DNA of 64,000 bases. Source: Rhynchopus euleeides. Its lineage: Eukaryota > Euglenozoa > Diplonemea > Diplonemida > Diplonemidae. The stretch is taken from NCBI GenBank assembly GCA_963210315.1, contig OY723255.1, positions 1,116,001 through 1,180,000 of the forward strand, read 5' to 3'. The position numbers and the translations under genes were made by a program. Of this stretch, positions 43,701 to 52,760 are shown piece by piece. The first letter of the stretch is position 1, and every line of letters starts with the position of its first letter. The notes under the pieces were generated by a model. That model was not told where the DNA came from. It searched no databases and saw only the letters and a program-made list of their open reading frames with translations.

Positions 43701-44752
43701 GTAGTTCTGTACCAAGCACTACGCAATTCGTACGGCTTCCATCCCCGTCCGAGGAGGCGCCGCAAAATCAGCTCTGCTTCAACCTTGAAATCATCCAGGT
43801 TGTTGCACATACCCGCAGACCGTATCAACTGTGACACCAAAATACCCATTCCTTGGCTTTCTGGTGCTGCACTTGTTCGACAAGTATATTTGTTGGGTGT
43901 ATAGGTTACCCAGTCACTCTCTTTATTGAATACTGACATACGGACACGTGTCTTCGTGTCTTCGGGGTCATCGGCGTATCTCTGCCAACGGTTCCTACCC
44001 CCCAGAAACACACAATCGTCTTTCTGCCTTGTTGTGTCCTCAGAGGTCATCCCGTAGACCTCGTCAGGGATGTCCGCTCCAAGGGTAAAAACGTCATCAA
44101 TAAATCTGAAGAACCCATTATACTCCTTTTGCTTTTTAATGGGGAGCTTATCGATATAGCGCATTTCCTTACTTGCGCAAAAAAGGTTTGCCAGGTCCGG
44201 GCTGGCATTTCCACCGGTCGGGATGCCCTTCTTCTGGTGGAGGACGAACTCGCCATTTTTGATGAAGCTGTTGGTCACAGCTAGTCTCACTAACTCTTTG
44301 ACTTCATCACTGTTGTACGCAAGTGTTCTATCATCCCCCCGCCCTTCCTTCCAGCGGAAGGCCTTTTTCTTTCTTTTTTTGGCCTTCGTCTCTCGCGCCA
44401 AAAACCTGCCACCCTTCGCCGCAAACGCCTGTTCCACACACCAGGAGACACCCTCAATTACCGCCTCTTGATCCAAAGACGTGTACATAGAGGTAAAGTC
44501 TTTTGTTTTTGGCGTGGCTTTTTTTACGGTGTCGTAGTTCATTTTCATGTACTTCGCCACCTCATCGTAACTCTCCACAACAAAAAACCGTTTGACACCA
44601 CATTTCCTCCTGTGTGTTTCATCCTCATCACTCAACGTGCGGATGACCATCTTTAGCAGCCCTGACAATTCTGTGTGTATGCCTGTTGCAATACCCACAG
44701 TTGGCTGACTCACCTTACTCTCTTTCTGTTTCTTTTTTCTCTCCATTTTCTC
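40718..44752 (-). CDS. Penelope-like RT core fused to USP deubiquitinase and coiled coil
   Basis: 1,342 residues from the first Met at 44746. RT fingers/palm: DFTSMYTSLD (~83-92), QKKGIPTGGNASPDLANLF (~171-189), FRFIDD with the catalytic Asp pair at 217-218. Thumb-like segment SQLIRSAGMC and GRGWKPYEL (~305-341). Then a Ser/Pro linker and a USP domain, ~480-800: Cys498 in NEGNTCYL, zinc-ribbon Cys614/617 and 662/665, His749 in HGGHYRF, Asp/Asn 764-766. Coiled coil ~870-1160 and a Pro/Gln-rich tail. No stop or splice site separates RT from USP, so the fusion is seen directly. The N-terminal nuclease section is separated from it by the hAT insertion at 44753-45945. Confidence 0.85.
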   Translation of the reverse strand, partial: EKMERKKKQKESKVSQPTVGIATGIHTELSGLLKMVIRTLSDEDETHRRKCGVKRFFVVESYDEVAKYMKMNYDTVKKATPKTKDFTSMYTSLDQEAVIEGVSWCVEQAFAAKGGRFLARETKAKKRKKKAFRWKEGRGDDRTLAYNSDEVKELVRLAVTNSFIKNGEFVLHQKKGIPTGGNASPDLANLFCASKEMRYIDKLPIKKQKEYNGFFRFIDDVFTLGADIPDEVYGMTSEDTTRQKDDCVFLGGRNRWQRYADDPEDTKTRVRMSVFNKESDWVTYTPNKYTCRTSAAPESQGMGILVSQLIRSAGMCNNLDDFKVEAELILRRLLGRGWKPYELRSAWYRTTRRLFCVAPSAMAKMERLFDTAVDRHYRKHPLPKLREYVWAKPTRDMPLRGKCVDISPSDTHTDPAPQGADVKPTGSANQRKSESDSFVPLFYTSSPSVPLSSSSSSSSPPLSPPVPSQQPPVLGKSTISMKVLHSNTLSWGVVNEGNTCYLGALYQMLAHSVLPATLGSACKFVSNGLGLTPILMGLYSMYTRSRTDHSVSVLQTAIHSMFQTREQHCADEAYCLGVVPTLEAEWRMLNEHLRTMDQPTVQSWIPEVRTFTSMACQNCKKVTGREEQLSLLSVPLNNPGKTGVTLADRICESLMPEEVLNYECEMCAPNKQRATKSVQITSLPTHLFIRLWRFKTLRVGNGVMYERKTRAINIDTDLLMSSGNNGGKPSFTRYRLTGAVLHRGNTPHGGHYRFISCGTDAMALFDDNTVTVANTAEEMDAFRGFLEKESTILVYCDKDAPQEEKVSMPNSPEVYVSPTQQPGLTGNTEDIMQKLQDATVPKSAIVLNEPQEPPQQRGEEYLTLERRTLEMEESAERAHVVEEEALARFALCSEITEVLDRYRTEEQTKTLVSLCRKELQEAIEVREAEQKRAAEDHERSVVEKEKALAKAESEIKRVNEEKEKVANEAQAKADRLNQQRQEMAVLKGQLHKQDSALAFMKELGVEREAEVEALRAQATHEKAVLTQELQRVESKARSYSSQGESQQRLLEQTENALKGTQQDKMLLEFHVSASMQNEKALRDQLGMQEQHMQIQEGLHEQQNQDKAMLVKQVQHQLRQGMTMAKEMARQKDFIVQQNNLVLSLQSALEVSENKQLQIQSQDAPARVQGTDQPRLLQPKPEQGQLVVHTAQKKRDRDEVSGSDETSEESKDLFESQPQLDTVAATSSALVVILPEDRVTPKPKGPQSKRQRAEPASVVSGSQIQASATEPAVELPLLLGAPPAQISPSVPASPDIFLSQTGGEGVDGERETGPPGKSETDRTEVSQSQPGEPGNGTEPEPDGTT

Positions 44753-45945
44753 CAGGGTATAAGATAGACTTTTTTTCTGGCGCCGTTTTCCGGTTTTTCT
44801 GGTTTTGAAAATTTTTCGCGCGCGCCTTCGGCGCGCGCGACCCGCGCAAACCCTCCCAGAATCTGAGAGGGCCCGGTGCCTGCGCGCGTCCTGTCGTACT
44901 GAGGCTGCTTGGTGGGGCAGGCGCAGCAGCTGCTTTGAAAGTTTGGACTCTCGGCCAAAAAACCGGTCTGGTGCAATTTTTTTACGCAGGGGGGTCTGGG
45001 GGGCGGAGCCCCCCAGCCGCCGGAGGCCACGGTAGTGATCATCTGTTCCCTACAGTCTGGATTCGCTTGTAAGTAGGAAGGCTTCGCTGTATCGCAGCCC
45101 GGCCAGCAGGAGATCACTGGTCCTTGAGGGTTCAACCTTCAGGGTGGAGGAGGACGGGGGAGCGACCACTCGTGACAGGTGTGCGTTGTGGGTGGAGTGG
45201 GTGCACGACAGAATGGCCAAAGGGTCCACGAGATCTCTGCACACATTCCGTTATCGAGGAAATGGGCACCTAGCTGTGACGACAGGCAACAAACAAATCT
45301 CATCTGTTAGTTGCCCCCAATAGGCTTGGCGACCTTCAAGATTGCTTGAAAGTCGTTCGTGTTCTCGTCTCAGCCCTCCAGACAAGCAGATCTGTCTCGA
45401 GTTGGTGGGCTGTCGCCATGTATTCGATGGCACCGAGTGACGCTGCACAGAGGCAGACGACACGGTGAACTCCAGCGGAGGTTACCCTACCTCCGCTGGA
45501 GTACACCGTGTGTCTCCCATGAGTCTCAACTAGCGGGAGTCGTAAATTAGCTGGAAAATAGACTCCCGTCTCCAGTACAGACTGCAGTCTTAGACTCCCT
45601 CTTAGACACTCGCTAGGGTGGCTGGAGTCCACCATGTGTGCACCTTCAAAACAGAAGAGGCCTGCATGACGAGGGCATCACCACCCACCGGGCCCCACCG
45701 GGCCACCCGCTAGGTCCATTTTTTCTTCTCCGCTTCTCTGCCTTCTTTGGACTATTTGAGCTCTGTGCGGATCACGATGGGGTCACTTTCTATTTTTTTA
45801 TGGCGTTTTTTCTGACTGTTTTACTGTCCCAAAGTCACAAAAAAAACCGCCAAAAATGAGATCGACCTTTTTTTTTTTCCAGAAAACCGGGAACCGGGAA
45901 ACCCTGGTTTTGAAAACCGGAAAACCAGACCTATCTTATCCCCTG
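44753..45945. mobile_element. 1,193-bp non-autonomous hAT-type element inside the retroelement
   Basis: Ends CAGGGTATAAGATAG and the complement of CAGGGGATAAGATAG, flanked by the 8-bp direct repeat ATTTTCTC (44745-44752, 45946-45953). The second RT segment at ~49605 shows the empty site with a single ATTTTCTC. The 8-bp duplication and CAGGG termini are typical of hAT transposons. No transposase is encoded. It carries a copy of the GGCGGAGCC element (44989-45048), a 50-bp hairpin with CACGGTG ends (45461-45510), and the CTGTGCGGATC repeat near 45765. Confidence 0.85.
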
Positions 45946-48659
45946 ATTTTCTCCCCTTCCGTCTCATCTCTGTTATCTCCACTTAAACCAGCAATTCCCC
46001 TCAGCGTGGGGCCTTTTTCCACCGGCTTATGGATCTTCAGAGACCCATACAAATACGGGAAACAATCTCCAATTTGCAGCTGGCGTTCATCACACTCTCT
46101 CTGCAAGCGGTTGAGAATTTGCTTCTCCGTTTCCTTTGCCGTTTCGAAAGTCCCTGTTGTTGCGCTGAGCTGTTCCCGTAGCCAATGTCTGTAAAAGTGT
46201 TTACAGATCGCCCCAAAGTCATGGGACGACTTGTCTACACTACACAACACAACATCCTCCTGGACTTTTTTAAGCTCGGCCGTATCTATACGGTCGGCCC
46301 CCTCAACAGGTGGTAGCGCTGCAAACTCGTTTCGCAACGCTGTCAGCAAGACCTTACGGAATTCCGCTGTTTCCTCCTTCTCCCCAAAGGTTTCCACAAA
46401 ATCCGAAAGAACCTCGCTTGCCTTTTCGCACCCCTGTTGCAAGTCACCAGACAGACGATATTTCCTTCCCTTGTTCAACAACTCCCTAAAGCCCTCGGAA
46501 ATCCCCGACATTGTTTGGGCCACAGTGAACAAATGCCCTGTGTGTGGCTGGTCCGGGGATCTGTACTTCTGACACGGACAGTTCTCATGCTCAGGAAGCA
46601 CCCCCTCCGCTGCCAATCCTAAACTCTCTTTCGTACAGTTTTGGATGAGACAATACAGCGGCGGGCCCTGGCTCAGGGACACCATCGTATTTGCCAGCCG
46701 ATCCTTATCCGGGCAAGCCTGCACCACTTTCTCATCCCTCAGGAGACGCTGGAGCTTCAGGCCATCCATCGCAGGGTGAGAAAACTTGACGCTGAGGAAT
46801 TCCTTTTTAGATTTAGGATTTTCCTTCTTCTTAGCCTTCAATCTTTCCTGCAAACGTTCCTCCAAGCATTTCACATTTTTTGGCAGAGTCTCCCTCTTTA
46901 CGTGCTGTGTCAGCCACGCGAGTAGACGTTTGACTCTGTTGATTTCCCACTCGTCCATGTTATACTGTTTGATCTCCTCCACCGGAAGGCTGAGGAGATG
47001 ACTCAGTTGCTGACGGATCTTGTGGTACTTTCCTGCATCCAACACAATGTGCACCTTATCATTCTCGCTATCCTTCTGTCCTTCTCTCACATATTCCACC
47101 CATTCCTTTGCCGGTCTCGTGCTCCGCTTATGTGGGCTGATGTGTCTCCCGTTCACCGGCTCACTTTTACGTTTTGTTTGATGGTAAGCGGAACATGCGT
47201 TGTCCGGGGTCCTCAGGTGGGACATCCAAAAGTTTTCAACAGCGTTTGACTGCCGCCGGAAGGATTCAAGGTTCCCACCCGTGTACCCCTGGATCTTCTG
47301 CAAGACAAAGCCATAATGCGGGTGTTTTGTGCGGAGGAGTCTCGTTGCAAAAGGTATTCCATTCAAACCACTCTTGCCTTTCCAGTGTTGTTGCATCCTA
47401 TTCCTTAGGGTCCCACTTGTCTGGCCGACGTAAACGGGATTCCCCTGCTGGTCACACACAACGTACACGACACCTTCCGCCTCGCGGTTTTCGTTAAGCT
47501 CCAGAAAATGTTGGATCCCATCACCTTCCACTTTCTGGTGCTTGTAACCTCTAAGGAGTCGATCCCCGTGTTTATCACAAAACTCTTGGGCTACCCCAGC
47601 ACATTCCTCCTCCCATGCATCCCAAGAGATGGCGTTCCGTTTGGGCTGGCGCAAGTCCGATGAGAAGGGGCGGACCCAGGGCGACTTACGGAGCTCTGGG
47701 AAAGGACCTCGCTTTGCTTCTTTAGCAAGTTCCTTTTTCTGTTGCTCCGCTGTCTTAGGCCTGCCCTTCCTACCTCGTCCTGCTCCACCCTTGCTCAACA
47801 GCTCATACAAGTTGGCAGGGCCCTCCCGTACGCCTCTGCCATTCTTCCCACCCTTCCCTTTCCCACTCCCCTTTCCCTGGCCTTTGCGAATTGTTACCTG
47901 AGGTTTCACGCTGCCATTTGCTTGGGGTTTATTCGGGAATGCTGTAGGGGGGAGGGGCTGTTGTTTCAAACTCTGACGTATAAGTTCAGCAAGGGTTATC
48001 GGGAAGGTACTGGGCACACTATTCTGATTTGCATGTCCACGTCCTTTACCCTTGCCTCCTTGGCCTTTCCACACACCTTTAACTGGGCCATTTCTCTCTC
48101 CCAGCCCCCGACCTTCCCACCCTTTTCCACCCCCTTGGCCTTTCACGCCTTTTCTTCCAATGTTGCCACTCTTGCCTTTACCCTTACCTTTGCCTTTTCC
48201 AAAAAACGAACCTTTACCTGTATATCCTCTCCTGAAAGGAACACCTCCCGGTACACCGTACCCTTTGTGGCCACCGTACTGGGGAGCCGCCGTTCCACGG
48301 TTCCCTGTACCGCGTGGGTACTGTGTTGGTGTTCTGAAAAAAGTGGGGTTCGTGTTGGGGGTATAACTTACTCCGTTGTAAAAATGGGGGGGTGGTGGGG
48401 GTGGTGGGGGTGGTTGCTGCATGTGTTGGGGAATGAAAGGGAATTGTCTGTTTTCGACTTGCCAGTCACCCCTTGGGTGGTGGCTGCTGTGATAGGCCGA
48501 AGCCTGCGGTGGGTACCAGAGGTATCCATAGGGGAGGGGAGTAGGGGAGAGGGGTGCCTTAGACGTGGAGTTGTTAAAAACTGGTTCGTCTAGGTGAAAC
48601 CTGGGCCCACCATAAAAGGGGGCCCGGTTAAAGTAATGGCGGCTCATATGAGGAGCCAT
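45946..48659 (-). CDS. Penelope-like element N-terminal section: GIY-YIG endonuclease and first RT motifs
   Basis: About 905 residues from the first ATG at 48659 to the hAT insertion point. A Pro-rich start (PPPPPPPPP) and Gly/Lys-rich basic stretches (GKGKGKGKSG) suggest nucleic-acid binding. GIY-YIG nuclease at ~400-490: VVYVVCDQQGNPVYVGQTSG, LRNRMQQH and the metal-binding Glu in AVENFW. A possible zinc knuckle follows (CPCQKY with nearby Cys and His), then Penelope RT motifs VDKSSHDFG and YLYGSLKIHKP leading into the core RT in 40718-44752. Nuclease before RT is the reverse of canonical Penelope order. Confidence 0.8.
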
Positions 48660-48927
48660 TACCTGGTGTTGCAGTTCTGTCCGTATCACGTACGGCTCTG
48701 AACCAACACCCACCTAAAGATGGCGGAATGTGTTTTGGTTGATTTTGGTTTCCTCATTTACAGTTTTTCAGCAAAAAAAGTAAAAACCACACTTCGGCAT
48801 CTAGCTCTGGTGTCTTACATCGTACTCCACCTTTCCTGACATCCTTGTACACCTTCGCTAGAAAAGTAGAAACATGAAAATTGCCATAGCGGAAGTATAT
48901 GAAGTGTGACGCCCGTCCGAACCTCAG

Positions 48928-49652
48928 GGATGTCCGCTCCAAGGGTAAAAACGTCATCAATAAATCTGAAGAACCCATTATACTCCTTTTGCTTTTTAAT
49001 GGGGAGCTTATCGATATAGCGCATTTCCTTACTTGCGCAAAAAAGGTTTGCCAGGTCCGGGCTGGCATTTCCACCGGTCGGGATGCCCTTCTTCTGGTGG
49101 AGGACGAACTCGCCATTTTTGATGAAGCTGTTGGTCACAGCTAGTCTCACTAACTCTTTGACTTCATCACTGTTGTACGCAAGTGTTCTATCATCCCCCC
49201 GCCCTTCCTTCCAGCGGAAGGCCTTTTTCTTTCTTTTTTTGGCCTTCGTCTCTCGCGCCAAAAACCTGCCACCCTTCGCCGCAAACGCCTGTTCCACACA
49301 CCAGGAGACACCCTCAATTACCGCCTCTTGATCCAAAGACGTGTACATAGAGGTAAAGTCTTTTGTTTTTGGCGTGGCTTTTTTTACGGTGTCGTAGTTC
49401 ATTTTCATGTACTTCGCCACCTCATCGTAACTCTCCACAACAAAAAACCGTTTGACACCACATTTCCTCCTGTGTGTTTCATCCTCATCACTCAACGTGC
49501 GGATGACCATCTTTAGCAGCCCTGACAATTCTGTGTGTATGCCTGTTGCAATACCCACAGTTGGCTGATTCACCTTACTCTCTTTCTGTTTCTTTTTTCT
49601 CTCCATTTTCTCCCCTTCCGTCTCATCTCTGTTATCTCCACTTAAACCACCC
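48928..49652 (-). mobile_element. Leading partial RT segment of the same element
   Basis: Nearly identical to the corresponding stretch of the main copy (SGDNRDETEGEK to the GADIP region); one residue differs (KVNQ for KVSQ). Truncated at both ends and in the same orientation, it lies 5' of the main copy and within the same pair of target repeats, so it entered in the same event or by template switching. It lacks the hAT insertion. Confidence 0.8.
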
Positions 49653-49663
49653 TCCAAAAAAAA

Positions 49664-50327
49664 GACCCTCCAGCACTGTGGCGCTCGGTGTGCCCTTCAA
49701 GTCCCACACACGCACTTGGCCTGATTCGTCTCCGGACACGAGACGTCCGCAGCGTGTCCACGCTGCGGTCAGCACCTCCGTGTCGTTGTGATTTAGCCTG
49801 TACACCTCCTCCCAAGTTGAATTCAGCCACACGCAGACGGTGCCGTCACGGGAGCACGTTGCCAACCACGTCCCACAGACTGAGAACGCAGGACAGTTCG
49901 TATCGGCGTCGCCGTGTGTTAAGTCCGCCACCACAGCAGCGGTGGTGGTGTCAAACACAGTGACGTGTCCGTTGCAGTAACCCACAGCACACAGCTTCCC
50001 ACGCCTCGACAGTGTGATGCTCCATGTGTTCCCCCCATGGGTCGATGAGTAGACAGCGGGGGCCTTGACTGTGGGCCAACGTGGGACGAGCTTGACAGCA
50101 CCCCCGTCCTCCAGACCCGTGTCGGCAACACGCTCTTCATCGTCCAGCTCCTCCTCACACCCTTCGATGTGTGCTGCCACGTTCTCAGCCTCACGGGATG
50201 CGTTGTTGACGGAACCCGGGAACATCTCCTCCAGCGCATCCGCCTTCAGCCCGACCACGGTCCCGCCTTCCGGAACTCCGACGACACAGCTGTCCCCGCT
50301 CCCGGCATGACGGACAGTTACTTCCAT
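49664..50327 (-). pseudogene. N-terminal half of a Ubl-WD40 gene split by retroelement copy 2
   Basis: ATG 50327 (MEVTVRHAGSG), Ubl and blades to VRVWDLKGTPSATVLEG. Loops (SSTHGGNTWS, GDADTNC, LNHNDTEVLTAAW, SGDESGQ) are unlike those of the gene hit by copy 1, so two different paralogs were hit. Confidence 0.85.
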
Positions 50328-51150
50328 AGTTCTAGTTGCGCTATATTGCACGTGGAAACAAGCTGCGAAGCAATCTTGGAGGGTGTGACGGTGGGTATGG
50401 GAACCAAAGACAGTGTGCCAAAAAGTGGCATCCTGTGAAGTCTGTGCAGAAGCTGGAGGGGGTCGGGGTTGGGGAGGCGTGCCTTCGTGGGGTGGGGTTG
50501 TGGCGGGGTTGGGGAAGAGCCCCGTGTTTTGTTCTCTCTGCTCGGACGGACTTGCACCTCGATGCGGAACATACGCACCCCACCCTCCCCTGTTGTGATG
50601 GGCACAGCACGCAACCCACCCTACCCACACCCAACCCCCTCACTGCTTCTGGAATGAAACACTCAGGTCGAATCACGGCACCACCCCACACCCACCTCTC
50701 GGCACAAGTCAAGGTAGATTGTGTTGACCGACGACCTGAAGCGGCGTGTGTGTGTGTGCACTGGAGATCACACCAAGAGCGGGTGGGCTCGGTGTGCTGT
50801 GCACTACTCTCCAGAGATGGGGAAGGACCAGGACGGAAAGACTCGCGTGTGTGTGCTGGCGTGTGACTCACAAATAAGCTTGCACAGTGGCACGTGTCAG
50901 ACACAGGCCACATCTCCCCAACAGTGTGCAGTGCCAATGTTGATATTCGACCTGGCAACACCAACCCACCACACCGACACACACACCTCACATCACATAG
51001 CAGCAGCCCCTCCCCACTGAGCCCTGCAGGCACATGTGCTCAGCAGCACACGTGAGTCCCAAGAGAGCAAGGCTTGCAAAACCGGGGGTATAAAACTGTA
51101 CCCCTTTGCGGCAAGCACAAGGCAGGGAACAGGGTGACGAGACACTGCAC
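50328..51150. other. Intergenic region, no gene seen
   Basis: 50963-51150 repeats 27453-27640 (3' flank of a long-loop WD40 gene). The remainder has no recognised feature apart from a short match near 50600 to 30715-30745. Confidence 0.5.
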
Positions 51151-52284
51151 TCAGGGTGAACAGGAAGACACAGCACACACAGTGACAGAAGTGTCGTCTG
51201 TTGGTGTGAAGACCCACCTCCCGCAGAGGCTGAGGGCAACACCATGCCCGTCTGCTTCCACCTCCCCCAGACGCTCTCCTGTGCTGAGGCGGTACAGTGT
51301 GGTGTCCACCCCCCTCACTGCAACAACATCACCTGGCTGTGACACAGCAACTGCGTAAAGGCGGTCCACTTGCACAGTACGCAGGCAGCTGAGGGAGGTT
51401 GTGCACCACACCTTGAGAGAGGCATCGGTAGAGCACGACACCAGCTGCTGCTCGTCCTGAGTCAGGGCGAGGCCGCTCACCCCGCCGAGACTGGTCGACC
51501 AAGGAGTACGGTCATCCAGGGTGCGTGTGTGTGTGAGGGTGTTGATGTCCCACACACGGATGGTCTTGTCCCAATGCCCGCTGAAGATCCTCGTGCGCGA
51601 CACAGCAATGCCGTAAACAGCATCGCGATGACCCTCCAGTACTGTGGCGCTCGGTGTGCCCTTCAAGTCCCACACACGCAGGTTGGCGCAGGCTCCGATC
51701 ACCAGACGTCCGCAGTGTGTCCACGCTGCTCGGGAAACTGAGCTGCCTTGTTCCAGCATGTACACCTTCTCCCATGTTGCTGTCAGCCACACGCAGATGT
51801 CGTCAAAAGAGCACGTCGCCAACCACGTCCCACAGACTGAGAACGCAGGACAATCCGTGAGGTCGTCGCCGTGTGTTAAGTTCGCCACAACGTCAGCGGT
51901 GCTGGTGGCAAACACAGTGATGCATCCGTTCTCGTAGCCCACAACACACAGCTTCCCACACCTCGACAGTGTGATGCTCTGTACGTCCCCGTCATGCGGA
52001 GGTGAGTAGACAGCAGGGGCCTTGACTGTGGGCCAGCGTGGGACGAGCTTAACAGCACCCCCGTCCTCCAGACCCGTGTCGGCAACGCGCTCTTCATCGC
52101 CCAGCTCCTCCTCACACCCTTCGATGTGTGCTGCCACGCATGCAGCCTCACGGGATGCGTTGTTGATGGAACCCGGGAACATCTCCTCCAGCGCATCCGC
52201 CTTCAGCCCGACCACGGTCCCGCCTTCCGGAACTCTGACGACACAGCTGTCCCCGCTCCCGGCATGACGAACAGACACTTCCAT
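51151..52284 (-). CDS. Ubl-WD40 array protein, long blade-6 loop
   Basis: 377 residues, intact, ATG 52284, type 1 acceptor. Shares the DDRTPWSTSLGGVSGLAL loop, GACANLRVWD and CSFDDICVW with the gene at 27640-28776 but has a different Ubl form (AACVAAH, EELGDEE) and blade 1-2 loops (SPPHDGDVQS, GDDLTDCPAF). A mosaic of that gene and another member is the simplest reading. Confidence 0.85.
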   Translation of the reverse strand: MEVSVRHAGSGDSCVVRVPEGGTVVGLKADALEEMFPGSINNASREAACVAAHIEGCEEELGDEERVADTGLEDGGAVKLVPRWPTVKAPAVYSPPHDGDVQSITLSRCGKLCVVGYENGCITVFATSTADVVANLTHGDDLTDCPAFSVCGTWLATCSFDDICVWLTATWEKVYMLEQGSSVSRAAWTHCGRLVIGACANLRVWDLKGTPSATVLEGHRDAVYGIAVSRTRIFSGHWDKTIRVWDINTLTHTRTLDDRTPWSTSLGGVSGLALTQDEQQLVSCSTDASLKVWCTTSLSCLRTVQVDRLYAVAVSQPGDVVAVRGVDTTLYRLSTGERLGEVEADGHGVALSLCGRWVFTPTDDTSVTVCAVSSCSP

Positions 52285-52760
52285 TCTAATGATTTTCCAG
52301 TATGCCTGGTGTGTGGGTGTGGTTGGGGAGGTGAGGTGTGTCGGGCGACGTCACAGGGCATGTTGCGGGGGTATCGAAATAGCAGTCGAATGGGGCACAA
52401 CGAGGATCTCTGTTCACCCGTTATTGGAGGTTGTGCCTGAGATCCAGCGTGTGCGGGCAATAGTGGGCACGGTGTGGAGGGTGGGGCGAGTACTTGCCTT
52501 CGTATCATAGAGGGTCGGAGCAGTCTGCAGAGAGAGCACTGCGTCAAGCATTTGCATTCTTCTCGTCTCAGATGCACCGCACAGCTGCCTCAAAAGTGAG
52601 GCAGGGGTCAGGGAGCTGTTGTGTTCGGCAAGAAAGCAAGACGCAGGAGCGCTGTCACCACGACTGGTTTTGGGCCAGTATCCGGACCAGAACATGGAGG
52701 AAACTGACAAACAACAGAACAGATGGGATGATCCCAGACGTAGACGGACTGACACTTCCA
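52285..52760. other. Spacer ending in a WD40 start remnant
   Basis: Type 1 acceptor, array box at ~52525-52600. At 52743-52761 the minus strand reads ATGGAAGTGTCAGTCCGTC (MEVSVR), the start of an array gene with nothing of the gene after it; the TIR element at 52761 abuts it. Confidence 0.6.

Larger units (their letters stand above)
40123..49663 (-). mobile_element. Penelope-like retroelement, long copy 2
   Basis: Read 5' to 3' on the minus strand: a partial RT segment (49652-48928), a ~215-bp linker, then a long coding region with N-terminal GIY-YIG endonuclease, Penelope-type RT, USP and coiled coil, then ~600 bp of 3' sequence. RT signatures (SLKIHKP, DFTSMYTS, QKKGIPTGGN, FRFIDDVF) and the GIY-YIG nuclease mark it as a Penelope-like element; the N-terminal position of the nuclease matches the permuted-domain PLEs described from green algae and protists (Chlamys type). 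A leading partial copy is common in PLE insertions. One later hAT-type insertion interrupts the coding region. Confidence 0.85.

Noticed and set aside
11935-52440. Recurrent plus-strand open frames of 81-145 residues with Ser-rich sequence, antisense to each Ubl domain
   Set aside because: They occur once per array gene, exactly opposite the conserved Ubl codons, and have no domain of their own; they are shadows of the minus-strand genes.
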